The translations under genes were made by a program, and so were the position numbers. DNA of 64,000 bases from Actinomadura macrotermitis. Its GTDB lineage: Bacteria; Actinomycetota; Actinomycetes; Streptosporangiales; Streptosporangiaceae. The notes under the pieces are model-generated. The model did no database searches. It saw only the letters and a list, made by a program, of their open reading frames with translations, and was not told the DNA's origin. Positions within the stretch are counted from its first letter, which is position 1, and the number at the start of each line of letters is the position of its first letter. The DNA is taken from the NCBI RefSeq assembly GCF_009604375.1, contig NZ_WEGH01000005.1:62001-126000 (forward strand), read 5' to 3'. This document shows positions 10,757 through 18,538 of this stretch, piece after piece.

Positions 10757-11407
10757 GTGATCGACCCATTGAGCGGTGACCACATCGGCGAACCCCACCC
10801 GCCCGAGCGGCTGCCGGCGCTGCCGCCCGCCGTGCTCGGCGAGGACCAGCGCGCGCTCTACCAGGCGATCACCGGCGGGCCGCGCGGCGCCGGTCCCGCC
10901 CCGTTCCGGCTCGTCGACGACGAGGGCCGTCTCACCGGCCCGTTCAGCGCGATGCTCTACAGCCCGGCCATCGGTCAGCCGCTGCAGGAGCTCGGCGCCG
11001 CGCTGCGCTTTCGCACCGCCTTCACCCGGCGGGAGCGGGAGATCGCGATCCTGGTGGTGGCGCGGCACTGGCGGTCGGACTTCGAGTGGTACGCGCACGA
11101 GCGGACCGGCCGCCGCGCCGGCCTCACCGAGGCCGAGCTGACCGCGCTGCGCGAGGGCCGCGCGCCGATGCTGGCCGACGTGCGCGAACGGCTGGTCTGC
11201 GAGGCGGCCGGCCGGCTGGCGGCCGACCACGACCTCGGCGACGCGCTGTACAACGAGGCCGCCGCCACGCTCGGCCGGGCGGCGCTGGTCGAGCTGGTCA
11301 CCCTGGTCGGCTACTACGCGGGGCTCGCGCTGCAACTGCGGGTGTTCCGGGCCGGCCTGCCGGCCGGCGAGCAGGCGCCCGACTGGGGGGAGAAGGACGA
11401 TGAGTGA
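10757..11407 (+). CDS. Carboxymuconolactone decarboxylase family protein
   Basis: 216 residues, alpha-helical, of the CMD/AhpD-like superfamily: the segment FRTAFTRREREIAILVVARHW and the downstream HE of ERTGRRAGLTEAE follow the family pattern, but the AhpD CxxC pair is absent, so peroxidase activity is unlikely. GTG start at 10757 without a ribosome binding site; TAGCGT a few bases upstream could be a -10 element, so the mRNA may be leaderless. An in-frame GTG at 10748 is an alternative. Metabolic role unknown. Confidence 0.7.
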   Translation: MIDPLSGDHIGEPHPPERLPALPPAVLGEDQRALYQAITGGPRGAGPAPFRLVDDEGRLTGPFSAMLYSPAIGQPLQELGAALRFRTAFTRREREIAILVVARHWRSDFEWYAHERTGRRAGLTEAELTALREGRAPMLADVRERLVCEAAGRLAADHDLGDALYNEAAATLGRAALVELVTLVGYYAGLALQLRVFRAGLPAGEQAPDWGEKDDE

Positions 11408-11639
11408 CATGACGGGCGCCCGCCGGTCCGCCGCGGGAGCGGCCGCGCCCGTACCGGGCGAGGAGGCCGTCCGCCGGTTCGCCGGGGGCCATGGTCCGCG
11501 GGCGGGGCGCGGCGCCGGGATCGACGACGCGGGGACGCCGCGCGCCTTCACCGGGCCGCGCCGCGACCTCACCGGGATCGACGCGGCCGGCGGAGCCGTC
11601 CGGCCCGCCGTGTCCATGCATCGCGGCGACCCCGACTGA
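11400..11639 (+). CDS. Possible small hypothetical protein
   Basis: 79 codons, overlapping the end of the preceding gene by eight bases with GGAGAAGGA upstream, so translational coupling is possible. The product is rich in Gly, Ala, Pro and Arg, without recognisable domain, signal or membrane segment. Could be real or a chance frame in GC-rich DNA. Confidence 0.3.
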   Translation: MSDMTGARRSAAGAAAPVPGEEAVRRFAGGHGPRAGRGAGIDDAGTPRAFTGPRRDLTGIDAAGGAVRPAVSMHRGDPD

Positions 11640-11665
11640 TACGGAACACGTCGTTCAATGGCGGG

Positions 11666-11723
11666 TTGACAATAGATTCCGTCGCCCTCTGGGCTTTTGA
11701 CTGGGTGATACAGCAGTATTGTC
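11666..11723. promoter_or_regulatory. Promoter/operator region of the FAD oxidoreductase gene
   Basis: An A+T-richer stretch in GC-rich surroundings. It holds TTGACA (11666-11671), an inverted pair GACAATA (11668-11674)/TATTGTC (11717-11723) and a compact ATAC-N4-GTAT element near 11708-11719. The gene starts four bases after TATTGT with no ribosome binding site, suggesting leaderless transcription. The regulator is not identifiable. Confidence 0.4.
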
Positions 11724-11726
11724 CCC

Positions 11727-13124
11727 ATGAGTCCTGCTCCCGCCCCGCTCGCGCCCGACTTCGCCAACGGCGGCGTCTCGTACTGGTACCGCGCGATCGG
11801 CGTGCCGGAGCCCGGGCCCCGGCTGCCGGGCTCGCTGTCGTGCGACGTGTGCATCGTCGGCGCCGGGTACACGGGGCTGTGGACGGCCTACTACCTCAAG
11901 CGGGCTCAGCCCGACCTGCGGATCGTCGTGCTGGACAAGGAGTTCGCCGGGTTCGGGGCGTCCGGCCGCAACGGCGGCTGGCTCGTCGGGGAGATCGCCG
12001 GGGCGCGCGAGCGGTACGCCGCCCGGCACGGCCGGCCGGCCGCCGTGGCGCTGCAGCGCGCCATGTTCGACACCGTCGCCGAGGTGGTCAGGGTCGCCGA
12101 GGCCGAGGGCATCGACGCCGGCATCGTGCACGGCGGGGTCCTCACCGTCGCCCGCAACGCCGCCCAGCAGGGCCGCCTGGCCGACATGATCGCGGCGAGC
12201 CGGGAGTGGGGCTGGACCGAGGACGACCTGATGCCGCTGGACCCCGCCGAGCGCCTGAACGTGGCGGGCGCGACGGGGCTGGCGTGGAGCCCGCACTGCG
12301 CCCGCGTCCAGCCCGCCGCGCTCGTGCGCGGCCTCGCGCGGGTCGTGCGGGACCTCGGCGTGGAGGTCTACGAGCGGACCCCGGTGCGGCGCATCCGGCC
12401 CGGCGCGGCCGTCACCCCGTACGGGACGGTCAGCGCCGACTACGTCCTGCGCGCCACCGAGGGCTTCACCGCGGACCTCGCCGGGCACCACCGCGACTGG
12501 CTGCCGATGAACAGCTCCATGATCGTCACCACCCCGCTGCCGGCGGAGACCTGGGCCGAGATCGGCTGGAAGCGGCGCGAGCTGCTCGGCGACATGGCGC
12601 ACTACTACATGTACGCCCAGCGCACCGCCGACGACCGCATCGCCTTCGGCGGCCGCGGCAAGCCCTACCGGTACGGCTCCAGGATCGACGACGACGGCCG
12701 CACCCGCCCGCGGACCGTCGACGCCCTCTGGGAGATGCTGACCGGCATGTTCCCCGCCGCCGCCTCCACCGGGCGGGTCGCGCACGCCTGGTCAGGGGTG
12801 CTCGGCGTGCCCCGCGACTGGTGCTCGACCGCCGTGGTGGACCACACCACCGGCCTCGGCCACGCGGGCGGCTACACCGGCCACGGCGTCGCGGCGGCCA
12901 ACCTCGCCGGCCGCACCCTGCGCGACCTGGTGCTGCGCCGCGACACCGAGCTGACCGCGCTGCCGTGGGTGGACCGGCGGGTGCGGCGCTGGGAGCCCGA
13001 GCCGCTGCGCTGGCTCGGCGTGCACGCCATGTACGCGCTGTACCGGACGGCCGACGCCCGCGAGCGCACCTCGGTGGACACCTCGGCGCTGGCCCGGATC
13101 GCCGACGCGATCACAGGTCACTGA
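11727..13124 (+). CDS. FAD-dependent oxidoreductase, DadA/PuuB-like
   Basis: 465 residues. The N-terminal dinucleotide-binding motif VCIVGAGYTGLWTAYYL with acidic residue in VVLDKE, followed by the GASGRNGGW segment, is typical of the glycine oxidase/gamma-glutamylputrescine oxidase group that oxidises amines or amino acids to imines with release of H2O2. The late GGYTGHGVA segment forms the second FAD contact. Substrate is probably a primary or secondary amine, possibly a polyamine derivative. Transcribed alone. Confidence 0.8.
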   Translation: MSPAPAPLAPDFANGGVSYWYRAIGVPEPGPRLPGSLSCDVCIVGAGYTGLWTAYYLKRAQPDLRIVVLDKEFAGFGASGRNGGWLVGEIAGARERYAARHGRPAAVALQRAMFDTVAEVVRVAEAEGIDAGIVHGGVLTVARNAAQQGRLADMIAASREWGWTEDDLMPLDPAERLNVAGATGLAWSPHCARVQPAALVRGLARVVRDLGVEVYERTPVRRIRPGAAVTPYGTVSADYVLRATEGFTADLAGHHRDWLPMNSSMIVTTPLPAETWAEIGWKRRELLGDMAHYYMYAQRTADDRIAFGGRGKPYRYGSRIDDDGRTRPRTVDALWEMLTGMFPAAASTGRVAHAWSGVLGVPRDWCSTAVVDHTTGLGHAGGYTGHGVAAANLAGRTLRDLVLRRDTELTALPWVDRRVRRWEPEPLRWLGVHAMYALYRTADARERTSVDTSALARIADAITGH

Positions 13125-13125
13125 A

Positions 13126-13563
13126 TCACTGGGCGGCGAGCCGGCGCTCCAGCTCGCCCGCGGGCAGCGCCCCGGCGATCATCGTGCCGTCGGGGAAGAC
13201 CAGCGTCGGCGTCGCGTCCACGCCGAGCTCCTCGGCGGCCAGGCGCAGCCGGGCGATCGGCGCGTGCGCGTCGGGCGGGTTCGCCGGCTCCACACCCTCG
13301 GCCATCAGCCGCGCCCACGCCGCGGCCCGGTCGGGGGCGCCCCAGACCAGCCGGGTGAGGCGGTCGGCGTCCGGATAGGTCTCCAGCGGCAGCGGGATCG
13401 TGTGCACGGTGACGTCGCCGGCCTTGGGCAGGATGTCGCGGAACAGCTCGCGGGTGAACGGGTCGGCCGGATCGCCGAACACCGCTACCTTGCGCCGCCC
13501 GTCGCCGTGCGTCTCGGTGAACGCCAGGTCGAGCGGCAGCTCGTCGAACCGCAGTTCCGCCAT
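13126..13563 (-). CDS. Cysteine-free DsbC-like thioredoxin-fold protein
   Basis: 145 residues. The sequence follows the catalytic domain of DsbC/DsbG disulfide isomerases closely: a PLDLAF...GDGRRKVAVFGDP opening, then the active-site loop, then the cis-proline segment ATPTLVFPDGTMIAGALP (Pro119). Where DsbC has CPFC or CGYC this protein has DPFT (residues 34-37), and there is no cysteine anywhere. There is also no signal peptide and no dimerisation domain, so it is predicted to be cytoplasmic and redox-inactive, perhaps a binding protein. It follows the Fic gene by 54 bases on the same strand. Confidence 0.7.
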   Translation of the reverse strand: MAELRFDELPLDLAFTETHGDGRRKVAVFGDPADPFTRELFRDILPKAGDVTVHTIPLPLETYPDADRLTRLVWGAPDRAAAWARLMAEGVEPANPPDAHAPIARLRLAAEELGVDATPTLVFPDGTMIAGALPAGELERRLAAQ

Positions 13564-13617
13564 GTCCGGTCCCCCTCACCGTCGAGGGGCGATGTACCCG
13601 CGGGTGAGCGGGGTGAA

Positions 13618-14214
13618 TCACCGGGTGAGGGCCACCAGCAGCCGGGCGAGGTCGGCCGCGCCCTCGGGGTCGTCGGCCCAGCGCGTCGTCCGCAGGGGGA
13701 GCGCCCGGCCGAGGCGCACGCCCTCGCGGGCGAGGACGAAGGCCAGCGCGAGCATCGCCGCGCGGGCGTTGCCGTCGGCGAAGGGGTGGAAGAACAGCAC
13801 GTCGAGGTGGACGCGGGCGGCGCGCGCGGGGAGCGGGAGGCCGGGCTCGGTGCTCTCGGCCAGGTGACGCTCGAACCGGGCCTGCGTGTCCGGCGCGATC
13901 CCGTACCGCTCGCGGCCCTGCTTGGCGTAGGCGGGCGTGGTGCGGAAGGGCGCGTCGGCCACGCCGAGGACGGTGCGTTGCCAGGCCGCCATGAGCGGGA
14001 AGGAGAGGGGCAGGTCACGCGCGGCGTCGGCGCGGACCTGCCGCAACGCGGCGCGGGCGCGGGCGGCGCCGGCGGGGTCGCGGTCGCCCCGGGTGGCGGT
14101 GAAGAAGCCGGCGACGGCGTCGCGGGCGGCGTGGACGGGAGCGGTGACGTCGTCCGGCGGCCAGGGGACGCGGCCGCGTACCTCGCACCAGGCCGCCAGC
14201 GCGTCGGCGGTCAT
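13618..14214 (-). CDS. Fic/DOC family protein
   Basis: 198 residues. The Fic motif HPFADGNAR (residues 143-151) is present, with catalytic His143 and the metal-binding Asp149-equivalent acid (ADGN); the second Gly of the usual GNGR is Ala, and the distal Arg contacting the gamma phosphate is replaced. Fic enzymes transfer AMP or another phosphate moiety to protein hydroxyls. I see no clear (S/T)xxxE(G/N) inhibitory helix. The ATG overlaps the stop of the upstream 225-residue gene by four bases. Role as toxin or housekeeping modifier is open. Confidence 0.75.
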   Translation of the reverse strand: MTADALAAWCEVRGRVPWPPDDVTAPVHAARDAVAGFFTATRGDRDPAGAARARAALRQVRADAARDLPLSFPLMAAWQRTVLGVADAPFRTTPAYAKQGRERYGIAPDTQARFERHLAESTEPGLPLPARAARVHLDVLFFHPFADGNARAAMLALAFVLAREGVRLGRALPLRTTRWADDPEGAADLARLLVALTR

Positions 14215-14888
14215 TCCATCCCGCCGATCTCGGTGGCGAAGCGCTCTCCGACCTCGGCGATCACGGTGGGCCTCGGCTCGACCCAGCTCTCGAACCGCCC
14301 GCCGACCGCCGCCTCGACGATGCGCGCCGCCTGTTCCGCGCCGATGCCCTGCGCGGCCAGGAACCATTCCAGGACCAGCGTGCACATCCCGTGCCAGCCG
14401 CTCTCGCTGTGGGTCCGGTCGACGACCAGGGTGACGAGGCGCGTGCAGGCCCGCTCCCAGTACCAGGGGTCGGCCGCCGCGGGGTCGCCGTCCGCGGGCG
14501 GGGCCAGCGCGGCGAAGCGCCCGGCGAGGTCCTCCAGCCAGTCGCGCCACTCCCGCAGCGACCGCACGATCAGCCGGGCGGTCTCCTCGCGCGTGCCGTG
14601 CATCGAGTGCCCGGCGCAGCACCAGGTGTCCACCACGCCGCTGCCGAGGCCCCCTTCGCCCGGAGACCAGTTCCAGCCCGCCGCCCAGAAGCCGTAGCGG
14701 GCGGTGAGCAGCCGGGTGATCGCGGTGGTGTGCTTTTCGCGGTCGTAGTAGCCGACCACCTCGGGGTCGGGGATCAGCGGCATGAGCAGGCCGGTCAGGA
14801 GGGCCGCCTCCTGGTCGGAGCGGTCGAAAGGGCGGCCGGCCGGGTCGAGCTCCGCCCAAGTGGCATTCCAGATGAAGCGCTCGTCCAC
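14211..14888 (-). CDS. Hypothetical protein encoded upstream of Fic
   Basis: 225 residues, Trp-rich (many W in the first 150 residues), soluble, acidic, without a domain I recognise. GTG start with GGGAGG upstream. It overlaps the Fic gene by four bases, so the two are made together; it could be a Fic partner, inhibitor or target, but nothing in the sequence decides this. Confidence 0.7.
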   Translation of the reverse strand: MDERFIWNATWAELDPAGRPFDRSDQEAALLTGLLMPLIPDPEVVGYYDREKHTTAITRLLTARYGFWAAGWNWSPGEGGLGSGVVDTWCCAGHSMHGTREETARLIVRSLREWRDWLEDLAGRFAALAPPADGDPAAADPWYWERACTRLVTLVVDRTHSESGWHGMCTLVLEWFLAAQGIGAEQAARIVEAAVGGRFESWVEPRPTVIAEVGERFATEIGGME

Positions 14889-14919
14889 GGGACGAGCCTC
14901 CCATAACGGCGTCCGGCGG

Positions 14920-15543
14920 TCAGGAGAGCTCGGCGTGGACCCGCTTCGCCCGGGCGAGCATGGCGGAGGTGGCCGGGACCTCCATCGTGATCAGGCCGAC
15001 CGTCCTGCCGTCGGTCCAGACGACCGAGTCGTTGGTGGTCACGGGGCCGCCGGCGAAGGCGTTCTGGTAGGCGCCGAGGCCGAAGCCGACCTGGACGCTC
15101 TTCACATCGGGGGAGCCGAAGGGAACGGTCGCGGCCGTCACGGTCCGCCGCCGGTGGTCGGCGGCGAACTTCTTGACGTCTTCGATCACCGCGTCGGCCC
15201 CGCCACCGCGCAGCGTGCCGCCGGCATAGAAGAACCGGTCCATGACGCGGTCGCTGCCGGGCATCCGGTAGTAGCCCGCCTTGATCCCGGTGAGCCGGTC
15301 GCGCAGCGGCTGCGGCAGCGCCGAGGCCAGCTTGGTGAAGTCGGCCGACCGCTCCAGCTTCGGGTCGCGGGCCCAGCCGGTCAGCCGCTGCGGCGCGTTG
15401 AACTCATAGGGACGGACCGCCGGCAGGGCGGGGCCGAGCGCCCTGCCGGCCGCCTGCACCGGGTCGCGCGGCTTGACGGCCTCGGCGGTGCAGCCGGCGG
15501 CCGGCGGGACCAGGGCCAGCGCGCAGAGGATCCTGAGGAGCAT
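14920..15543 (-). CDS. Putative lipoprotein of unknown function
   Basis: 207 residues. A signal peptide with the lipobox-like segment PPAAGC (Cys18) marks it as exported and lipid-anchored. The mature part is a mixed alpha/beta domain with a GGTLRGGGADAV segment and no further cysteine or known catalytic motif. It resembles small actinobacterial lipoproteins of undefined role. Same direction as the Fic operon upstream genes but separated by 31 bases on one side and 57 on the other. Confidence 0.65.
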   Translation of the reverse strand: MLLRILCALALVPPAAGCTAEAVKPRDPVQAAGRALGPALPAVRPYEFNAPQRLTGWARDPKLERSADFTKLASALPQPLRDRLTGIKAGYYRMPGSDRVMDRFFYAGGTLRGGGADAVIEDVKKFAADHRRRTVTAATVPFGSPDVKSVQVGFGLGAYQNAFAGGPVTTNDSVVWTDGRTVGLITMEVPATSAMLARAKRVHAELS

Positions 15544-15600
15544 GTCCCTGATCTTGCCGTCCCGGGAATCCCCACGTCATGGGCCTGTTGTCCCGGGCGA

Positions 15601-16350
15601 TCAGGGACGCAGGAGCCGCTCCACGTCGGCGTAGGAGGGCATGGGCAGGGACGGGCGGCCGGCGAGCTCCAGCGCGGTGCCGACGGCCGCGTGCAGGGCG
15701 GCGCGGTAGAGGAGCGAGCCGGTGCTGACGCGCTTGACGCCCAGTTCGGCCAGGCGGGGGAGCGAGGTGCGGCCCGGCAGGTGCAGGACGTTCAAAGGGA
15801 CCCGTGCGGTGTCCAGGACGGCCTGGATGTCGGCGTCGTCCGCGATGCCGGGCACGAAGACGCCGTCCGCGCCGGCGTCCTGGTAGGCGGCGACGCGGCG
15901 CAGCGTCTCGGGCAGGTCGGGCTCGCCGAGCCAGAAGGTGTCGGTGCGGGCGTTGAGGAAGACGCCGGGCGCCGCCTCCTTCACGGCCCGGACGACGGCC
16001 GCGTGGTGCCCGGCGTCGCCGCGCGCGTCCTCCAGGTTCACGCCGGCGACGCCGTAGGAGGCCAGTTCGGCGACGAGCGCGCCGACCTCGCCCGGGTCGG
16101 CGGAGAAGCCGTCCTCCAGGTCGATACTGACCGGGACCGGCAGCCGGGCGAGGCCGCGGGCCAGCGCTGCGGTCTCCGCGCGGGTCGCGCCGGCGGCGTC
16201 GGGCTTGCCCGCGACGGCGGCGACGCCGAGGCTGGTGGTCGCGACCGCGGCGAAGCCGGCCTGAGCGAACATCGCCGCGCTCGCGAAGTCCCAGGCGTTG
16301 GGGATGAGCAGGGGATCGGCCCCGTGGTGCAGGTCGTGGAAGCTCGTCAT
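15601..16350 (-). CDS. Isocitrate lyase/PEP mutase superfamily protein
   Basis: 249 residues forming a TIM barrel of the PEP mutase/isocitrate lyase group: the opening LLIPNAWDFASAAMFAQAGF, the metal-binding SIDLEDGF and the later GVNLEDA segment are characteristic. The KKCGH motif of true isocitrate lyase is missing, so a short C-C bond lyase or carboxyphosphonoenolpyruvate-type activity is more likely. Single gene, substrate unknown. Confidence 0.8.
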   Translation of the reverse strand: MTSFHDLHHGADPLLIPNAWDFASAAMFAQAGFAAVATTSLGVAAVAGKPDAAGATRAETAALARGLARLPVPVSIDLEDGFSADPGEVGALVAELASYGVAGVNLEDARGDAGHHAAVVRAVKEAAPGVFLNARTDTFWLGEPDLPETLRRVAAYQDAGADGVFVPGIADDADIQAVLDTARVPLNVLHLPGRTSLPRLAELGVKRVSTGSLLYRAALHAAVGTALELAGRPSLPMPSYADVERLLRP

Positions 16351-16418
16351 GACCGCAACGGTAGGGCCGGGACGTTTCGGTGCCGGTGGAAGTGTCGGGC
16401 ACCGGCATACTTGAGGCC

Positions 16419-16850
16419 GTGATCGATGAATCGGGCGAACTGTGGCGAGGCGACGACTTCGCGGACCTCGCCGAGTTCGTGACGGACTTCGAGCCCGAGG
16501 GCCACGAGGTCGAGCGGGTCGTGGAGGCCGTCTGCGGCCCCTGCGGCGGCCGGGTCTTCCGGGTCCTGGCCGACGACGGCAACGGTGCCCGGCGGGAGTG
16601 CGCGGGCTGTGGCGGCGCCTCCTTCATCGCCGACAGCGGCGAATACTGGGACGAGCAGAACGCCGAGTACTGCGGCTGTCCCTGCGGCGGCGAGGAGTTC
16701 AACCTCGGGGTCGGCTTCTCCCTGTACGAGGAGGGCGACGTGCGCTGGATCAGCATCGGCCTGCGCTGCGTCGCCGACGGCACGCTCGGCGTCTACGCCG
16801 GCTGGAAGGTCGGCTACGGCCCCTCGGCGCACCTGCTCAACCAGGTGTGA
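16419..16850 (+). CDS. Small protein with CxxC zinc-ribbon-like pairs
   Basis: 143 residues from GTG 16419. Three cysteine clusters (CGPCGG, CAGCGG, CGCPCGG) suggest a zinc ribbon or rubredoxin-like knuckles; the rest is acidic. No function can be assigned. CATACT about ten bases upstream and lack of a ribosome binding site point to a leaderless mRNA; an upstream ATG at 16380 is in frame but less likely. Its last 14 bases overlap the end of the convergent ATP-binding protein gene. Confidence 0.65.
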   Translation: MIDESGELWRGDDFADLAEFVTDFEPEGHEVERVVEAVCGPCGGRVFRVLADDGNGARRECAGCGGASFIADSGEYWDEQNAEYCGCPCGGEEFNLGVGFSLYEEGDVRWISIGLRCVADGTLGVYAGWKVGYGPSAHLLNQV

Positions 16851-17235
16851 CGAACTCGGCCCAGACGGTGGTGCGCGGACCGTCCGGGCGGTGGCCCCAG
16901 CGGACGGCGAGCGCGGCGACGATGTGCAGGCCCCGCCCGCTCTCGCCCGCGGGGTCGGCCCGCGGGACGGGGCGTCCGCCGCCCGCGCCCTCGTCGGTCA
17001 CCTCCGCGCGCAGGACACCGGGGGCGTGGAAGAGGGCGACGGTGAACTTGCCGCCCCGGCCGGACGCGGTGTGCCGGACGGCGTTGCCCGCCAGCTCGTC
17101 GACCACCAGGGCCATGTCGTCGAGGAGCTCGGCGTGGACCGGGGCGAGAATGTCGCGCACGAAGCGGCGCGCGTGGGGGACCGAGCGCTCGACGCCGGGG
17201 AGGGTGAGCGCCGCGATGAGGCGCGGGCCGCTCAT
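16837..17235 (-). CDS. RsbW-like ATP-binding protein (AbaA-type)
   Basis: 132 residues with a GHKL ATPase fold: N-box VVDELAGNAVRHT (about 44-56), G1 VTDEGAGG and G2 ESGRGLHIV. Related to anti-sigma-factor serine kinases and to the ATP-binding protein of the abaA/whiJ loci in Streptomyces. The ATG overlaps the stop of the upstream small gene by four bases. With the divergent WhiJ-like regulator and DUF397 protein it forms the typical developmental trio; its sigma or other partner is unknown. Confidence 0.8.
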   Translation of the reverse strand: MSGPRLIAALTLPGVERSVPHARRFVRDILAPVHAELLDDMALVVDELAGNAVRHTASGRGGKFTVALFHAPGVLRAEVTDEGAGGGRPVPRADPAGESGRGLHIVAALAVRWGHRPDGPRTTVWAEFVTPG

Positions 17236-17489
17236 GCCGCCGCGTCCATCGCGATCTTGCGGGCGACCTGGTCGAGACGCGCGGTGCCGAGCTCGGCGCC
17301 GCGCCAGCAGAGGCGCCAGGCCCCGCACCGCTGGACGGCGAGCACGGCGTCCCGCCGCCCGCCCCGGCAAGGGATATGAAGGACAGGTTCGGCATTATAG
17401 GGAAATATCAGAATCGCCGTGGCCGGCACGGCGCGCAACTCCCACACGAGCCGGACCAGGAGCGTGAATCTCTCTTCTGAAGGCGCCAT
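17232..17489 (-). CDS. Small hypothetical protein, partner of RsbW-like protein
   Basis: 85 residues. ATG 17489 has GGAAGG four bases upstream; a GTG eight codons earlier is possible but lacks a good site. It contains two cysteines near CRGGRR and CGAWRLCWRGAEL and no domain that I recognise. Four-base overlap with the ATP-binding protein gene makes co-expression likely. It could be an anti-sigma-like or partner protein. Confidence 0.6.
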   Translation of the reverse strand: MAPSEERFTLLVRLVWELRAVPATAILIFPYNAEPVLHIPCRGGRRDAVLAVQRCGAWRLCWRGAELGTARLDQVARKIAMDAAA

Positions 17490-17556
17490 CGACCTTCCTT
17501 CCCTCGGGGACACGGCCAGGGTCGCCGCGGCGGGTCATGGCTTCAACGCCTTCATG

Positions 17557-17575
17557 AGAGATGCGACATATCTCT
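17557..17575. promoter_or_regulatory. AGAGAT-N7-ATCTCT inverted repeat in the WhiJ divergent promoter region
   Basis: AGAGAT (17557-17562) and ATCTCT (17570-17575) are perfect inverted arms in an A+T-rich island between the two divergent transcripts. Such symmetry suits a dimeric regulator such as the adjacent XRE protein. Binding is inferred only. Confidence 0.4.
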
Positions 17576-17637
17576 TTGTGAATCTGCGAAGTGCGGGTGT
17601 ATGAAAAAGCTGATGTATCTAACTTTCTCTGAACTGA

Positions 17638-17665
17638 TTGACAAGACGACTTCCGGTGACATGGT
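17638..17665 (+). promoter_or_regulatory. Promoter of the WhiJ-like gene, probably leaderless
   Basis: TTGACA (17638-17643), a 16-base spacer, then CATGGT (17660-17665). The expected start point falls at or next to the ATG at 17672, and no ribosome binding site precedes that ATG, so a leaderless mRNA is the simplest reading. Confidence 0.5.
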
Positions 17666-17671
17666 GGCAGC

Positions 17672-18538
17672 ATGTCCTCTGAGCAGCGGATGTCCTATCG
17701 GCGCAAGATGATCGGCGATACGCTGCGGCGGTTGCGGGAAGAGCGCAACCTGACCCAGTCCGCCGCCGGAAGGCTGCTGGAGCGGTCGGCCGCCTCGCTG
17801 AGCGCTTACGAGAACGGACATCGGGCGATCCGCCCGCGCGACCTTAAGCACATCCTCAACGAATACGGGGTCGCCGACGAGCGTTTGCGCGATCACTTGC
17901 TCAGGCTTGCGCATGACGGACGCCAGGACGGCTGGTGGAAAGACCTTGCCGAGCGGGTCAAGCCAGGGTTCATCTTGGAGTACGCCTCGCTGGAGGCGGA
18001 CTCCGCCTGCATCCGCGACTTTGAGCCCTATGTAGTGCCCGGACTTCTACAAAACGAGAATTATGCCCGAGATGTCATCTCTCAATCGGGCATTACGCTG
18101 CGTCGCACTCCGGATTCGGTGGATACGGGCGTCGAGATCCGGATGAGCCGGCAACGCGTGCTGCAACGCGTGCCGCCGCTTCACTACAGCGCCATCCTCG
18201 GAGAGGCGGCGCTACGGAACATGGTGGGAGGGCGGAGGGTGATGCGGGAGCAGCTGAACAAGCTGAGGGACGTATCCCTGCTGCCCAATGTCGACCTTCG
18301 GGTGATCCCCTTCGAGGTGGGATCACACCCGGGGATCGATGGCGCGTTCTCGATTCTCGATGTGGGGTCGGAAGGGCTGATGCGCATCGTGTCCGTCGAC
18401 AGCCTCGTCCGAAGCTGGTACGTCGATGAGCCCGAGGATGTCGATCACTACGCGGAGGTGTATGAGCGGCTGCGTGAGTGCGCGCTGTCTCAAGTGGAGT
18501 CCCGGGAGCTGATCGAACGGATATCGTCCGACCTATGA
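17672..18538 (+). CDS. WhiJ-like XRE-family regulator (DUF5753)
   Basis: 288 residues. Residues about 14-72 form an XRE helix-turn-helix (IGDTLRRLREERNLTQSAAGRLLERSAASLSAYENG); the rest is the DUF5753 domain with YVVPGLLQNENYAR and the IPFEVGSHPGIDGAF segment. These regulators, numerous in Streptomyces and relatives, influence development and antibiotic production and pair with a DUF397 protein and an RsbW-like protein, all present here. Codon use is less GC-biased than in neighbours, as is common for these often-exchanged loci. Overlaps the DUF397 gene by four bases. Confidence 0.9.
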   Translation: MSSEQRMSYRRKMIGDTLRRLREERNLTQSAAGRLLERSAASLSAYENGHRAIRPRDLKHILNEYGVADERLRDHLLRLAHDGRQDGWWKDLAERVKPGFILEYASLEADSACIRDFEPYVVPGLLQNENYARDVISQSGITLRRTPDSVDTGVEIRMSRQRVLQRVPPLHYSAILGEAALRNMVGGRRVMREQLNKLRDVSLLPNVDLRVIPFEVGSHPGIDGAFSILDVGSEGLMRIVSVDSLVRSWYVDEPEDVDHYAEVYERLRECALSQVESRELIERISSDL

